DNA from: Mycobacterium sp. 1245111.1
Lineage (GTDB): Bacteria > Actinomycetota > Actinomycetes > Mycobacteriales > Mycobacteriaceae
Assembly (NCBI RefSeq): GCF_001673405.1
Contig: NZ_LZLV01000112.1
Coordinates: forward strand, 186,001-250,000
DNA: 64,000 bases
Direction: 5' to 3'
This document shows, in pieces, positions 16,621 through 24,708 of the stretch. Each line of letters starts with the position of its first letter. The first letter of the stretch is position 1. The notes beneath the pieces were generated by a model, which saw only the letters and a program-made list of their open reading frames with translations, made no database searches and was not told the DNA's origin. The position numbers and the translations under genes are program-made.

Positions 16621-17571
16621 ATGACTGAAGGAGCACCTCGACCGGCGTCGGCGCGGGCACAGGCAGGCGAGATTGCCCCGCTCGACGTCGTCGGCTCCGG
16701 AATCCTTCCCGAGGTCGCCGTCCGAGTGCGCCGACTGTTTTGGCTGCTCGAGCGGCTGGCGCCGTCTCTGGGATCGCGATGGGCAGTCGAGTTGTGGTGC
16801 ACCCCACCGGTTCTCGAGTCGAGTCTGCGCATGCCGCCGGGTGTGTCCCCGGGTCGGCCGATAGAAGCGTATTGGGAGGGGCATCGGGTCGCCGGTGAGG
16901 AATGGGGTGAAGGGCCTCCCGTTTATCTGGTTCACGGTTGGGGCGGCCAGCGTGCTCATCTGGCAGTGTTCGTCAAACCGCTGGTGGAAGCGGGGTATCG
17001 GGTCGTTGCGTTTGACTTGCCGAGCCACAACGAATCCGATCCGGGTGCGCTCGCGCCCGGGCGTACCACCGCCACCGAGTGCGCCGACGCGATTGCGGCG
17101 ATGATCGACACCCACGGACCCGCCCACGCGGTCGTCGCGCATTCACTCGGAGCAAACGCGACTGCATTGGCCGCGGCGCAGGGCACACCCGTAGGACGCC
17201 TGGTCTTCTTAGCGCCGATGGGCGATTTTCCCCTCTATCTCGACTTATTCGCCGCACGCCACGGCTTCGGTCGCCGGATCCGCGCAGGCCTGCACCGCCG
17301 CCTGGAAAAGCGAATCGCTACGCCGCTGGAAGAGACGAACATGACGCGGATCGGTCGACGAGCCAACTACCCGCCGTTGCTTCTCATCCACGACCCTGAC
17401 GACCCCGACAGCCCCTATGCCGCCAGCGAACGATTGTCCACGTCCTGGCAAGGTGCACGATTACTGACCACGCGAGGGCTCGGCCGACTAGCTCATTACC
17501 GAATCCTGCGTCACCGCCCCGCTATTCGGGCCGGACTCGAGTTCATCGGTGAACAAGCCGACTCGCGCTGA
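16621..17571 (+). CDS. Alpha/beta hydrolase
   Basis: A 316-residue alpha/beta-fold hydrolase. The oxyanion region is VYLVHGWGGQ, the nucleophile elbow is AHSLGA (Ser within G/A-x-S-x-G), the acid is in LLIHDPDDPDSP, and the terminal His is in LGRLAHYRIL, so a full Ser-Asp-His triad is present. No signal peptide; cytoplasmic. ATG at 16621 is chosen because the coding character begins there, with TACGAT as a possible leaderless -10 nine bases upstream. An upstream reading from 16447 adds 58 residues without coding character. Esterase or lipase-like; substrate unknown. Confidence 0.85.
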   Translation: MTEGAPRPASARAQAGEIAPLDVVGSGILPEVAVRVRRLFWLLERLAPSLGSRWAVELWCTPPVLESSLRMPPGVSPGRPIEAYWEGHRVAGEEWGEGPPVYLVHGWGGQRAHLAVFVKPLVEAGYRVVAFDLPSHNESDPGALAPGRTTATECADAIAAMIDTHGPAHAVVAHSLGANATALAAAQGTPVGRLVFLAPMGDFPLYLDLFAARHGFGRRIRAGLHRRLEKRIATPLEETNMTRIGRRANYPPLLLIHDPDDPDSPYAASERLSTSWQGARLLTTRGLGRLAHYRILRHRPAIRAGLEFIGEQADSR

Positions 17572-17711
17572 CCGCGAGCGGCATCGGCAGACGCGCCCCC
17601 CGTAATGGCATGATCTACAACTATGTGTCAGAACGGTGGGCGACCTAATGAAGCTGGCCCCGGGGCGCGCGTAGTGCCGACCACCACCGGCCGTCGAACC
17701 CGCGCCGCGTT

Positions 17712-18533
17712 GTGTCTGAGCTGAATCGGCGCGGCTTTCTCGGGGCGCTCTCGGCCGCAGTTCTCGGCGGCGTGGGCGTGGGGCCCGGTGTGCTCGCCGG
17801 ACCGCGGCATACTTTGACGGCCACGGCTGCCGCCGCACCGCACCCAGCGGGCGCCAAAACCATCCCCGTTGCGTCATTTCCGCAGCCGGCGCCCATCGAA
17901 CGTGTGCCCCTGCCTGGTGGCGGCGTGCTTAACAAGCTCCCTGGGGACGGAAATCTGCTGGCACTGACCCTTGACGACGGTGTGAACACCGACGTGGTGC
18001 GCCTCTACACGCAGTTCGCCAAAGAAACCGGCGTGCGGCTGACCTATTTCGTCACCGGCATTAACCGCTCGTGGACCGACAACCTGACTTTGCTGGGGCC
18101 GCTGGTCGAATCCGGCCAGATCCAGCTGGGCAACCACACCTGGTCGCACCCGTACCTGACCAAGGTGCCGACAAGCCGAGTGGCCCAAGAGATCTCCCGC
18201 AACGACGACTTCTTGAAAAACACCTTCGGGGTGGACGCGAGACCATACCTTCGGCCGCCGTACGGAAAACACAACTCGACCGTTGATCGCGTGGCCGCCG
18301 ATCTCGGCTACACCGCGATCACGATGTGGTTAGGTTCGCTCTCGGATTCCACCGTGGTCAAAGAGGACTTCATCGTCCAGATGGCCCGGCGGTACTTCAC
18401 CGGGCAGGCGATCGTGATCGGACACCTTAACCACCCGCCGGTCACCCACGTCTACGAGCAACTGCGCGATGTCATCCGCGAACGAAACCTACGCACCGTC
18501 ACCCTCAACGACGTGTTCCTCCCATTGCACTAG
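17712..18533 (+). CDS. Secreted polysaccharide deacetylase (NodB domain, Tat signal)
   Basis: A 273-residue exported enzyme. The N-terminus has the twin-arginine motif NRRGFLG followed by a hydrophobic run and Ala-rich cleavage region near residues 38-42. The NodB homology domain shows TLDDG (Asp88/Asp89), HTWSH (His142, His146 metal ligands) and RPPYG (181-185). These are the complete motifs of carbohydrate esterase family 4, which remove N- or O-acetyl groups from peptidoglycan or other polysaccharides at the cell surface. GTG start at 17712. Monocistronic by context. The exact polymer is unknown. Confidence 0.92.
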   Translation: MSELNRRGFLGALSAAVLGGVGVGPGVLAGPRHTLTATAAAAPHPAGAKTIPVASFPQPAPIERVPLPGGGVLNKLPGDGNLLALTLDDGVNTDVVRLYTQFAKETGVRLTYFVTGINRSWTDNLTLLGPLVESGQIQLGNHTWSHPYLTKVPTSRVAQEISRNDDFLKNTFGVDARPYLRPPYGKHNSTVDRVAADLGYTAITMWLGSLSDSTVVKEDFIVQMARRYFTGQAIVIGHLNHPPVTHVYEQLRDVIRERNLRTVTLNDVFLPLH

Positions 18534-18614
18534 GCAGGTTGCTTTTAAGGCGCACGCCGTGACGCCGCCGTCGGGCGGATCTGCGGAGTCCCATTTGTCA
18601 GGTAAGCTGCACAA

Positions 18615-18633
18615 TGAATGTGTTCTGCATTCA
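18615..18633 (+). promoter_or_regulatory. Small hairpin in the 5' leader of the cold-shock gene
   Basis: TGAATG (18615-18620) and CATTCA (18628-18633) pair perfectly around a seven-base loop, 30 bases before the cspA-like ATG. Cold-shock mRNAs commonly have structured leaders; a role here is only inferred. Confidence 0.3.
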
Positions 18634-18662
18634 CGAAAGTAAATGAAAGAAGTACAGGAAAT

Positions 18663-18866
18663 ATGACGCAAGGAACCGTGAAGTGGTTCAACGGCGAAAA
18701 AGGCTTCGGCTTCATCGCACCCGATGACGGCAGTGCGGACGTCTTCGTCCACTACTCCGAGATTCAGGGCGGTGGATACCGCTCACTGGATGAGAACCAG
18801 CGGGTTCAGTTCGAGGTAGGGCAGGGCGCCAAGGGCCCCCAGGCCACCGGAGTGACCGCGGTCTGA
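18663..18866 (+). CDS. cspA: Cold-shock protein (CspA family)
   Basis: A 67-residue single cold-shock domain: [19 protein letters not shown], with RNP1 KGFGFI and RNP2 VFVHY, and the ending KGPQATGV. It matches mycobacterial CspA closely by memory. It binds single-stranded nucleic acid and melts RNA structure in the cytoplasm. ATG at 18663, preceded by GTACAGGAAAT. Single-gene unit closed by the terminator at 18879-18916. Confidence 0.95.
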   Translation: MTQGTVKWFNGEKGFGFIAPDDGSADVFVHYSEIQGGGYRSLDENQRVQFEVGQGAKGPQATGVTAV

Positions 18867-18878
18867 TCTTTACGTAAT

Positions 18879-18916
18879 CTGTGGGCTGGCAAGGGATTAC
18901 CCCTGCCAGCCCACAG
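18879..18916 (+). terminator. Strong hairpin terminator after cspA
   Basis: CTGTGGGCTGGCA (18879-18891) and TGCCAGCCCACAG (18904-18916) form a 13-bp perfect stem, extended by GGG/CCC inside, followed by TTCGTTTG. It starts 13 bases after the stop codon. The T-run is poor, as is common in mycobacteria. Confidence 0.8.
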
Positions 18917-19090
18917 TTCGTTTGAGGCCGGTGCTGCAGCTCCACTGCCTTGCGACTCATGTCGCGCGCCAACCTCTAGGTGTACTTCGCCGACCACTCG
19001 TAGAGTCAACCGACGTCGATGCCGTGTACGGCTAGGAAGTCGGTGCTCCGTTGAAGTTCGACGAACCGTGCGCGGTGCGTCTTGCTCAGG

Positions 19091-19201
19091 CTCAGCTGCG
19101 CGGCACACGGCCCGCGTCGTCATCGCTGCCACCCCACCGGTACTGACCAACGCGACGCCGGCCTCCAGCAGCCGGTGACGGCTCTCGGCGAGCCGTGCCA
19201 T
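19091..19201 (-). pseudogene. Probable TetR-like HTH remnant in the 18917-19392 gap
   Basis: On the minus strand from ATG at 19201 the reading MARLAESRHRLLEAGVALVS followed by TGGVAAMTTRAVCRAAE resembles the first half of a TetR DNA-binding domain (…LLEAG…G…MTTRAV…AA). After about 37 residues the similarity stops and the frame becomes low-complexity Arg-rich; the next frame reads a short sensible tail (LSKTHRARFVELQRSTDFLA) to a stop at about 19014. This looks like a decayed or truncated gene. Nothing else is supported in the roughly 475-base gap. Confidence 0.35.
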
Positions 19202-19392
19202 GGGCGAACGACCGCGATATGGCCTTGACCTGCCGAAAACATAGACAAAAGCACCCGCATCCACTTTTCGGGTGAATGACCCACGACACCCCGTTTACTG
19301 TGAGATGACCTGATGGTGGACGACCGGTAACGAAACGGGGCCGGTTTCCGACAAGGCCCACAGCTCACCAACGATGAGGAGAAGAGGAACCG

Positions 19393-19746
19393 ATGACCAG
19401 GCACCGCTCAGTAACAAGCCTCGCCATTCTCGGGACGGCCGGTGCCGTGTTTCTAAGTAGCGCAGGGGTCGCGCACGCGAGCGCGCAGGACGACGCCTAC
19501 CTCGCCGCGTTACGCGGCGTCGGCCTGCACTGGACGCCCGGCACGGAGGCCGGGCTGATCAAAGAGGCAAACGATGTCTGCTACAACCTCACCTGGGGGT
19601 GGACCCCGCAGCAGATTGCCAACGATCTCGAAGCGCGCCTCGGCGCGCAAGGCGTCACGGGTAAGGAGGCCGCCACCATGGTCAACGCGGCGCACCGGAT
19701 CTACTGTCCCGGAAACGTCTGTGACGCTCCCGTGCTGTGTACATAA
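19393..19746 (+). CDS. Secreted DUF732-family protein
   Basis: A 117-residue exported protein. Residues 1-30 are a signal peptide (basic MTRHR, hydrophobic core, cleavage probably after AHA). The mature part has the DUF732 pattern: DDAYLAALRGVGLHW, a Cys (EANDVCYNL), a helix ending, and a final AAHRIYCPGNVC with paired cysteines. DUF732 proteins are small secreted mycobacterial proteins with no established function. ATG at 19393 follows GAGGAGAAGAGGAACCG, a strong ribosome-binding sequence. It stands alone. The 310 bases after it hold no supported gene before the next promoter. Confidence 0.9.
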   Translation: MTRHRSVTSLAILGTAGAVFLSSAGVAHASAQDDAYLAALRGVGLHWTPGTEAGLIKEANDVCYNLTWGWTPQQIANDLEARLGAQGVTGKEAATMVNAAHRIYCPGNVCDAPVLCT

Positions 19747-19989
19747 GGGCACGATTCTCTTCCCTCTAGTGGTTCGACTACCGACTGCTGGACCAAGACA
19801 CGCAAAGCGCGTCGGCTCTTTGGCCGATTTGCTTGCCACGTAGCGCAATTGACTGAAAACGCCGTGAACTTCGCTGCGCCGTCGACTTCGTCCCCGGTAA
19901 GTCGTTGTCGTGTACACCTCACGACGCAGGTGGCCGGTGGCGGTGAACTCGGATTCTGGAGCCGAGCCCAGGTGCGACGGCAGATTTAG

Positions 19990-20018
19990 TTGAATAAATA
20001 GTCTAGTAACTTTACTAT
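19990..20018 (+). promoter_or_regulatory. Predicted sigA promoter, leaderless-type, for the XRE unit
   Basis: TTGAAT (19990-19995), 17 bases, TACTAT (20013-20018). The -10 ends six bases before an ATG at 20025. AGTAA-CT-TTACT (20005-20016) is an inverted repeat overlapping the -10, a possible autoregulatory site. The sequence CTTTACTAT recurs at the exporter promoter 20507-20515. Confidence 0.55.
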
Positions 20019-20024
20019 TGCGTC

Positions 20025-20054
20025 ATGCCGCGTCGCCTGCGAAGGTCTGCTTGA
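20025..20054 (+). other. Nine-codon leaderless reading frame (possible Arg-rich leader peptide)
   Basis: ATG at 20025, where transcription should start, opens MPRRLRRSA and stops at 20052-20054, two bases before the GTG of the XRE gene. Five of nine codons are Arg. It may be a leader peptide coupled to the regulator, or the stump of a longer antitoxin N-terminus after a frameshift; sequence alone cannot decide. Confidence 0.3.
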
Positions 20055-20056
20055 AG

Positions 20057-20293
20057 GTGTTCGACCTCAGCTCGGTGCGATTGGCTGCGGGATTCAGCCA
20101 GGTAGAACTGGCTTCCGCGTTAGAGAAGACGCAGGGCTACGTCAGCAAGGTTGAACACCAATCCGACATGCTGGTCTCGACTCTGACAGCGTATTTAGCG
20201 GCCCTTGGGGCGACTACGCAGATCGTCGTCGATACAGGCGATGTAACGATGATCTTTCAGTTGCCAGCGGGCGGGAAATGCGGTGACGGCTAA
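20057..20293 (+). CDS. Small XRE-family helix-turn-helix protein
   Basis: A 78-residue protein. VRLAAGFSQVELASALEKTQGYVSKVE is a Cro/XRE helix-turn-helix (two helices of SQVELASALE and GYVSKVEH), and the C-terminus TAYLAALGATTQIVVDTGD with VTMIF resembles antitoxins of HigA-like systems. No toxin gene is visible either side. The GTG at 20057 has GAAGG upstream; a TTG at 20018 in frame would overlap the -10. The N-terminus is shorter than in full antitoxins, so truncation is possible. It is 230 bases upstream of a drug exporter with a look-alike promoter and may regulate it. Confidence 0.6.
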   Translation: MFDLSSVRLAAGFSQVELASALEKTQGYVSKVEHQSDMLVSTLTAYLAALGATTQIVVDTGDVTMIFQLPAGGKCGDG

Positions 20294-20486
20294 CGCACCT
20301 CCGGGGCTTCTGCGCCGAATCGCCTGTCACGCAGGGGGATTGAGCGAGATCGCGCGGAGTCGGTAACGGCCATCCCTCGCCGAGCACGTCCCAGGGCCGG
20401 GGCGATCGGACAGTTCGGATGGTAAGTCCGAGTTGTGCGCGGCCCTGGCCCGCCAGCGTGAACCGCAGAGGATCACACCATCACAC

Positions 20487-20515
20487 TTGATTTATACGTT
20501 CTATGACTTTACTAT
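20487..20515 (+). promoter_or_regulatory. Predicted sigA promoter of the MFS exporter, leaderless
   Basis: TTGATT (20487-20492), exactly 17 bases, TACTAT (20510-20515), then ATG at 20523 seven bases later. It shares the spacing, the -10 and the flanking CTTTACTAT with the promoter at 19990-20018. Confidence 0.6.
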
Positions 20516-20522
20516 CTTGTCT

Positions 20523-22103
20523 ATGAACCGACGCCTCCGCCTTCCGTTATTTCCTGATCACCCGGCAGCCGCTCTGGCGGTGATCTGCTTCAGCGTGTTC
20601 GTCACCAGCGTGGACACCACCATCGTCAACGTCGCGCTGCCGACGTTGTCGCGCGAACTCAATGCTGATACGGCGCAGTTGCAGTGGATTGTCGATGCCT
20701 ACACGTTGGTGATGTCCGGCCTGCTGCTCTCGGCCGGCAGCCTCGGTGACCGCTACGGCAGACGCGGCTTTTTGATCTCCGGGTTGGCCTTGTTCGCGAT
20801 CACCTCCGGCGTGGCATCTCAGATGACTTCAGCCGACACGCTCATTGCGGCATGTGGAGCAATGGGGGTCGGCGCCGCGGTGATCTTCCCGACCACGCTC
20901 GGTCTGATTACCAACATTTTCACCGATCCGGTGCCGCGCGCCAAGGCAATTGGGTTGTGGGCCGCCATGGTCGGCGTCGGGGTAGCGGTCGGGCCGATCA
21001 GCGGCGGGTGGCTACTCGAGCACTTCTGGTGGGGTTCAGTCTTTTTGGTGAACATTCCGATCGCCGCGCTGGCGATCACAGGTGGCTTGTTGTTCGTGCC
21101 GACCTCACGCGACCCGGCGGCGCCGCGCGTCGACCTTCCGGGCCTCGTTCTGTCGGCGGCCGGCATCACCTCACTGGTGTACACCGTGATTGAGGCGCCC
21201 TCGTGGGGATGGACGAACGTGCGGACCACGATCGGATTCGTGCTAGCTGCAACAGTTCTCGGCTGTTTCGCAGTGTGGGAGCGACGTACCACTCATCCGA
21301 TGCTCGATGTCACCGTGTTCTTCAACCGACGATTTTCCGGCGGAAGCCTGGCCATCACGTCCGGCTTTCTGACCTTGTTCGGATTCATCTTCGTCATCAC
21401 CCAGTACTTCCAATTCGTCAAGGAATACAGCGCTTTCCAGACCGGCGTCCGGCTGCTCCCCGTTGCCGCCTCGATCGCGATCGCCAGCATCGTGGGGCCG
21501 CGCCTCGTCGAGCGGGTTGGCTCCACGATCATCGTCGCCGGGGGATTGGCGATCTTTGCGACCGGGCTGGCGTGGGCTTCCACGGTCACCGCGTCCACCA
21601 CCTACACCGACATCGCGCTGCAGATGCTGCTGCTCGGCGGCGGTCTCGGCCTGACCACGGCGCCCGCCACCGAAGCCATCATGGGCTCGCTACCCCCAGA
21701 CAAAGCTGGTGTCGGCTCTGCGGTCAACGACACCACCCGCGAATTCGGCGGCACGTTGGGCGTGGCCATCGTCGGCAGCGTCTTCGCGTCGCTCTACAGC
21801 CACGGAATCACGTCAGCCCAGGCGCTCGCCGGACTGCCCCACGAGCTGCGCGCCGCGATGAGCCACTCAATGGCTGTGGCGCACAGCGCGATTGCGCAAG
21901 TCCCGCCTCAACAAGCCGGTCTGGTGCGCGACGCGGTCAACAACGCCTTCCACGACGGTCTGCACATCGGCACGTTGGTATGCGCCGGCACCGCCTTGGC
22001 AGCTGCGGCCATCGTCGCGTGGCTGCTGCCCGCCCGCGAGGTCGCCGGCCAGGTCGCCCAACAAAACGCCTTTACACCCGACGCCGCGCTGGCCGAAGCG
22101 TGA
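20523..22103 (+). CDS. MFS drug exporter, DHA2 family (14 membrane segments)
   Basis: A 526-residue major facilitator. Motif D1-like SVDTTIVNVALPTL in helix 1 and motif A GSLGDRYGRRG between helices 2 and 3 are diagnostic of DHA2 multidrug transporters, as is motif C-like GPISGGWL in helix 5. About 14 hydrophobic helices can be counted. These are proton-driven exporters of drugs or dyes in the inner membrane. ATG at 20523 is fixed by the leaderless promoter; a reading from 20433 would include the promoter itself. It is followed after 32 bases by an SDR and an AhpD-like gene, likely co-transcribed. Confidence 0.93.
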   Translation: MNRRLRLPLFPDHPAAALAVICFSVFVTSVDTTIVNVALPTLSRELNADTAQLQWIVDAYTLVMSGLLLSAGSLGDRYGRRGFLISGLALFAITSGVASQMTSADTLIAACGAMGVGAAVIFPTTLGLITNIFTDPVPRAKAIGLWAAMVGVGVAVGPISGGWLLEHFWWGSVFLVNIPIAALAITGGLLFVPTSRDPAAPRVDLPGLVLSAAGITSLVYTVIEAPSWGWTNVRTTIGFVLAATVLGCFAVWERRTTHPMLDVTVFFNRRFSGGSLAITSGFLTLFGFIFVITQYFQFVKEYSAFQTGVRLLPVAASIAIASIVGPRLVERVGSTIIVAGGLAIFATGLAWASTVTASTTYTDIALQMLLLGGGLGLTTAPATEAIMGSLPPDKAGVGSAVNDTTREFGGTLGVAIVGSVFASLYSHGITSAQALAGLPHELRAAMSHSMAVAHSAIAQVPPQQAGLVRDAVNNAFHDGLHIGTLVCAGTALAAAAIVAWLLPAREVAGQVAQQNAFTPDAALAEA

Positions 22104-22135
22104 CCCCGTGCCCCAACGACATCGGAGACAAGACA

Positions 22136-23035
22136 ATGAGTAAGGCCTTCAAAGACAAAGTCGTTCTAGTCACGGGTGCGTCGCGTGGAATCGGCAGAGC
22201 CACCGCACTCGCGTTCGCCCGCGAAGGCGCCAGGCCTATCCTGGCGGCCCGCTCCAGCGAGGGACTTACCGAAGTGCGCGAGGACATTCGACTCCTCGGC
22301 GGAGACGCACTCTGTGTGCCGACCGACGTGACGTCTCCATCCGATGTCGACGCTTTGGTGCAGGCGGCGATGAACCGGTTCGGCCGAATCGACATCCTGG
22401 TCAACAACGCCGGCATCGGAAAGGTCAGCGCCGTCGAGTCGCCGGACTTCGAAGAAGATCTGCGACTAACGTTGCAAGCCAGTCTGTTCGGAGCGATCCA
22501 CCTTACCCGCCAGATAGTACCCATCATGCGTCAGCAGCAGTCGGGGGCGATCGTCAACATGTCATCGGTCATGGGACGCAAAGCATTCGCCCGCTTCGGC
22601 GGATACGCGATCGTCATGCACGGCGTCTCGGCGTTTTCCGATGCTCTGCGTCAAGAACTTTCCGGCAGCAATATCCGCGTCTCGGTCATTCACCCCGCCC
22701 TGACCGCCACCGATCTCCTGCGCGACGTCGACGAAACCCAGATGCCGCCCCCGTTCCGGCACATGACTCCGTTGACGTCCGAGCAGGTCGCGCGCGCAGT
22801 GCTCAAAGCAGTGCGCAGGAAAACACCCCGGGTGATCCTGCCGCGACCGGCGTCGGTACTCCTTCTCGCAGAGGCGCTTTCACCGCGGATCGGTGACTTC
22901 CTCGCCTCGGCCCTCACGCGGAAACCCGTTGCATTTCTTGTCGGCATGGGCCGCGGCCGCACCTACCACCAGACGCTGGCCGACCAGGGCCCAACTGCGA
23001 CTCCCATCATGCTTCCCCGCACGACGATTCGCTGA
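22136..23035 (+). CDS. SDR-family protein lacking the catalytic lysine
   Basis: A 299-residue short-chain dehydrogenase-like protein. The cofactor motif TGASRGIG, the NNAG motif (VNNAGIG) and the catalytic Ser (NMSSVMG) are present. At the active site, however, it reads YAIVM where classical SDRs have YxxxK: Tyr is kept, Lys is Met. A C-terminal extension of about 60 residues (VLLLAEALSPRIGDFL and beyond) is like that of SDRs acting on lipids or sterols. ATG at 22136. Between an exporter and an AhpD-like gene on the same strand. Activity may be altered or lost. Confidence 0.85.
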   Translation: MSKAFKDKVVLVTGASRGIGRATALAFAREGARPILAARSSEGLTEVREDIRLLGGDALCVPTDVTSPSDVDALVQAAMNRFGRIDILVNNAGIGKVSAVESPDFEEDLRLTLQASLFGAIHLTRQIVPIMRQQQSGAIVNMSSVMGRKAFARFGGYAIVMHGVSAFSDALRQELSGSNIRVSVIHPALTATDLLRDVDETQMPPPFRHMTPLTSEQVARAVLKAVRRKTPRVILPRPASVLLLAEALSPRIGDFLASALTRKPVAFLVGMGRGRTYHQTLADQGPTATPIMLPRTTIR

Positions 23036-23048
23036 CGAGAGGTTCACG

Positions 23049-24128
23049 ATGGGTCTGCTGTCAGCTCCTGTCGAGGAGCTTCTGTTCACCAAGTTCGCGC
23101 CCCGAATTATCAGACACATCAACGCCGTACCGCCGCGGCAAGCGCATGGCCTCGTCGCCGACGTGTACGCACAGATGAAAAAAGATTTCCAGCTCGTGCC
23201 GCCTGTCACCCTGCACGCGCCGATCCCGGAGCTGCTGGCGGCGGTGTGGGGCATGCTCCGCGAGTCCATCGTCGCTGGCCCGGTTGACCGGACCCTGCGC
23301 GAGGTGGTTTGTGAAGGCGTGTCCGCGATCAACGAATGCTCGTTCTGCGTTGACGCACACAGCATGCTGCTCGCCGGCGCGGCCGCCCGGACAACCGCCG
23401 ACGCCATCCGCGCGAAGCGGCTCGACCTCATCGTCGACCCCAAGACCCGGGGCGTGGCGGAGTGGGCGTTCGCCAACCGTCAGCCCGGCGCGGAAATCCT
23501 GCGCCAGCCGCCCTTCACTCCTGACGAAGCTCCCGAACTCATCGCGTCGGCCGCCTGCTTCCACTACATCGACCGGCTCGTGCAGGTTTTCCTCCCCGAC
23601 GGCCCCGTCGCACTGCCGTCCAAGCTGCGCTGGCTGCGCGGCACCACGATCGGAATCGCGGGCTCGGTCGCGGGCAAGCGAATAATGCAGATCTACGTGA
23701 CACCCGGGGGCGCCGTCGGAGCTGTCCCGCAGGCGAAGCCATCTGCAGAGTTCGACTGGACCGCGCCTCGCCCTGCCCTCGCCGCAGCATTCGGCACTGC
23801 CGAGATGGTCATCGAGGAACTCGGCCAGAAGGCCCTGACGTATCCCGTCCGACAGCTCGTGCACAATCGAATATCCACCTGGAGCGGCGAGGAACCGGGA
23901 ATCAGTCGAAGCTGGGCAGAAGAGGCGGTCAAGGACCTCGACGACCACGATCGCGCAGCAGGACGGCTCGCGCTGCTGGTCGCTATGGCGCCGTACCAAA
24001 TCGACGAAAACATAATCGAGGGGTTTCGCGACGTTCAACCGGCCGACACCGATCTGCTCGCGGCGGTGTCCTGGGCTAGCTTCATCGCGACGCGCAGAAT
24101 CGCCGGATGGTTATCACCCGGGCGATAA
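23049..24128 (+). CDS. AhpD-like carboxymuconolactone decarboxylase-family protein
   Basis: A 359-residue protein with one clear AhpD core: Glu89, Cys97-x2-Cys100 and His104 (ECSFCVDAH), the ExxxxxxxCxxCxxxH arrangement of alkylhydroperoxidase AhpD. The rest is longer than usual AhpD (about 175 residues), with a second helical half (about 200-355) without a CxxC pair. The family reduces peroxides or does related thiol chemistry. ATG at 23049 after GAGAGG, 13 bases after the SDR stop, so it is the third gene of the exporter unit. A detoxification or stress role is a guess. Confidence 0.8.
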   Translation: MGLLSAPVEELLFTKFAPRIIRHINAVPPRQAHGLVADVYAQMKKDFQLVPPVTLHAPIPELLAAVWGMLRESIVAGPVDRTLREVVCEGVSAINECSFCVDAHSMLLAGAAARTTADAIRAKRLDLIVDPKTRGVAEWAFANRQPGAEILRQPPFTPDEAPELIASAACFHYIDRLVQVFLPDGPVALPSKLRWLRGTTIGIAGSVAGKRIMQIYVTPGGAVGAVPQAKPSAEFDWTAPRPALAAAFGTAEMVIEELGQKALTYPVRQLVHNRISTWSGEEPGISRSWAEEAVKDLDDHDRAAGRLALLVAMAPYQIDENIIEGFRDVQPADTDLLAAVSWASFIATRRIAGWLSPGR

Positions 24129-24212
24129 CCCAGCGGTATTCATCGCTGATGCGAAATCGCCTGTGGGACAGAGTATTGTGTGTCATCGTCGCGGGGCGTA
24201 ACGTGAGGAAAC

Positions 24213-24518
24213 GTGCGCCAAACCGAGCTAACCAGCCTCATAGGTCTGCGAGATCGCGACGGAGATCGACTCCATCTCGTCCGGTTGGACCGGCCCAACG
24301 GGACGAGTGGCTACGTGCTGAGGGTTGGAACGGGAAAAGTCTTCCTGACTGCCGGCGATCTTGCCCGGCTTAACGGTGTTATCCGGCTCGAGTTGCTTTC
24401 GGCGAACTGGAGCCGGTTGCTGAATTGGGCGATCCAGCTCCTGATCTTGTGCGCGTTGGCGTGGCTCCTCACCTATGGAGTCACCGGGCCACTGTTTGCC
24501 TACCCCTGGTCGAACTAA
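24213..24518 (+). CDS. Small membrane protein, unknown
   Basis: A 101-residue reading from GTG at 24213. The first 65 residues are soluble with a beta-like pattern (DRDGDRLHLVRLDRP, GYVLRVGTGKVFLTAGDLARL), and residues about 70-95 form one or two hydrophobic helices (LLNWAIQLLILCALAWLLTY). Good mycobacterial codon use in the first part suggests it is real. No family recognised. The following 190 bases to the mutase gene have no supported gene. Confidence 0.5.
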   Translation: MRQTELTSLIGLRDRDGDRLHLVRLDRPNGTSGYVLRVGTGKVFLTAGDLARLNGVIRLELLSANWSRLLNWAIQLLILCALAWLLTYGVTGPLFAYPWSN

Positions 24519-24708
24519 AGCCAGCGACCTCGCGGACGTCCTCTACCTGGTGGTTCCTTGGCGCCTGAGGGATCAGGAGGTGCTCGCAGACCAGGCGAGG
24601 CGCCAGGATCGCCGTAACCTACAATTACAAATCGGCCGAAAAATGTATCGGTCAGCGTCCAAGTTTGACATGGTCGTGGAAGGCGTTTGATGAAGCTGGC
24701 CAGCTCCG

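Noticed and set aside
20018..20056. TTG at 20018 as the XRE gene start
   Set aside because: It overlaps the -10 TACTAT and so would lie before the transcription start.
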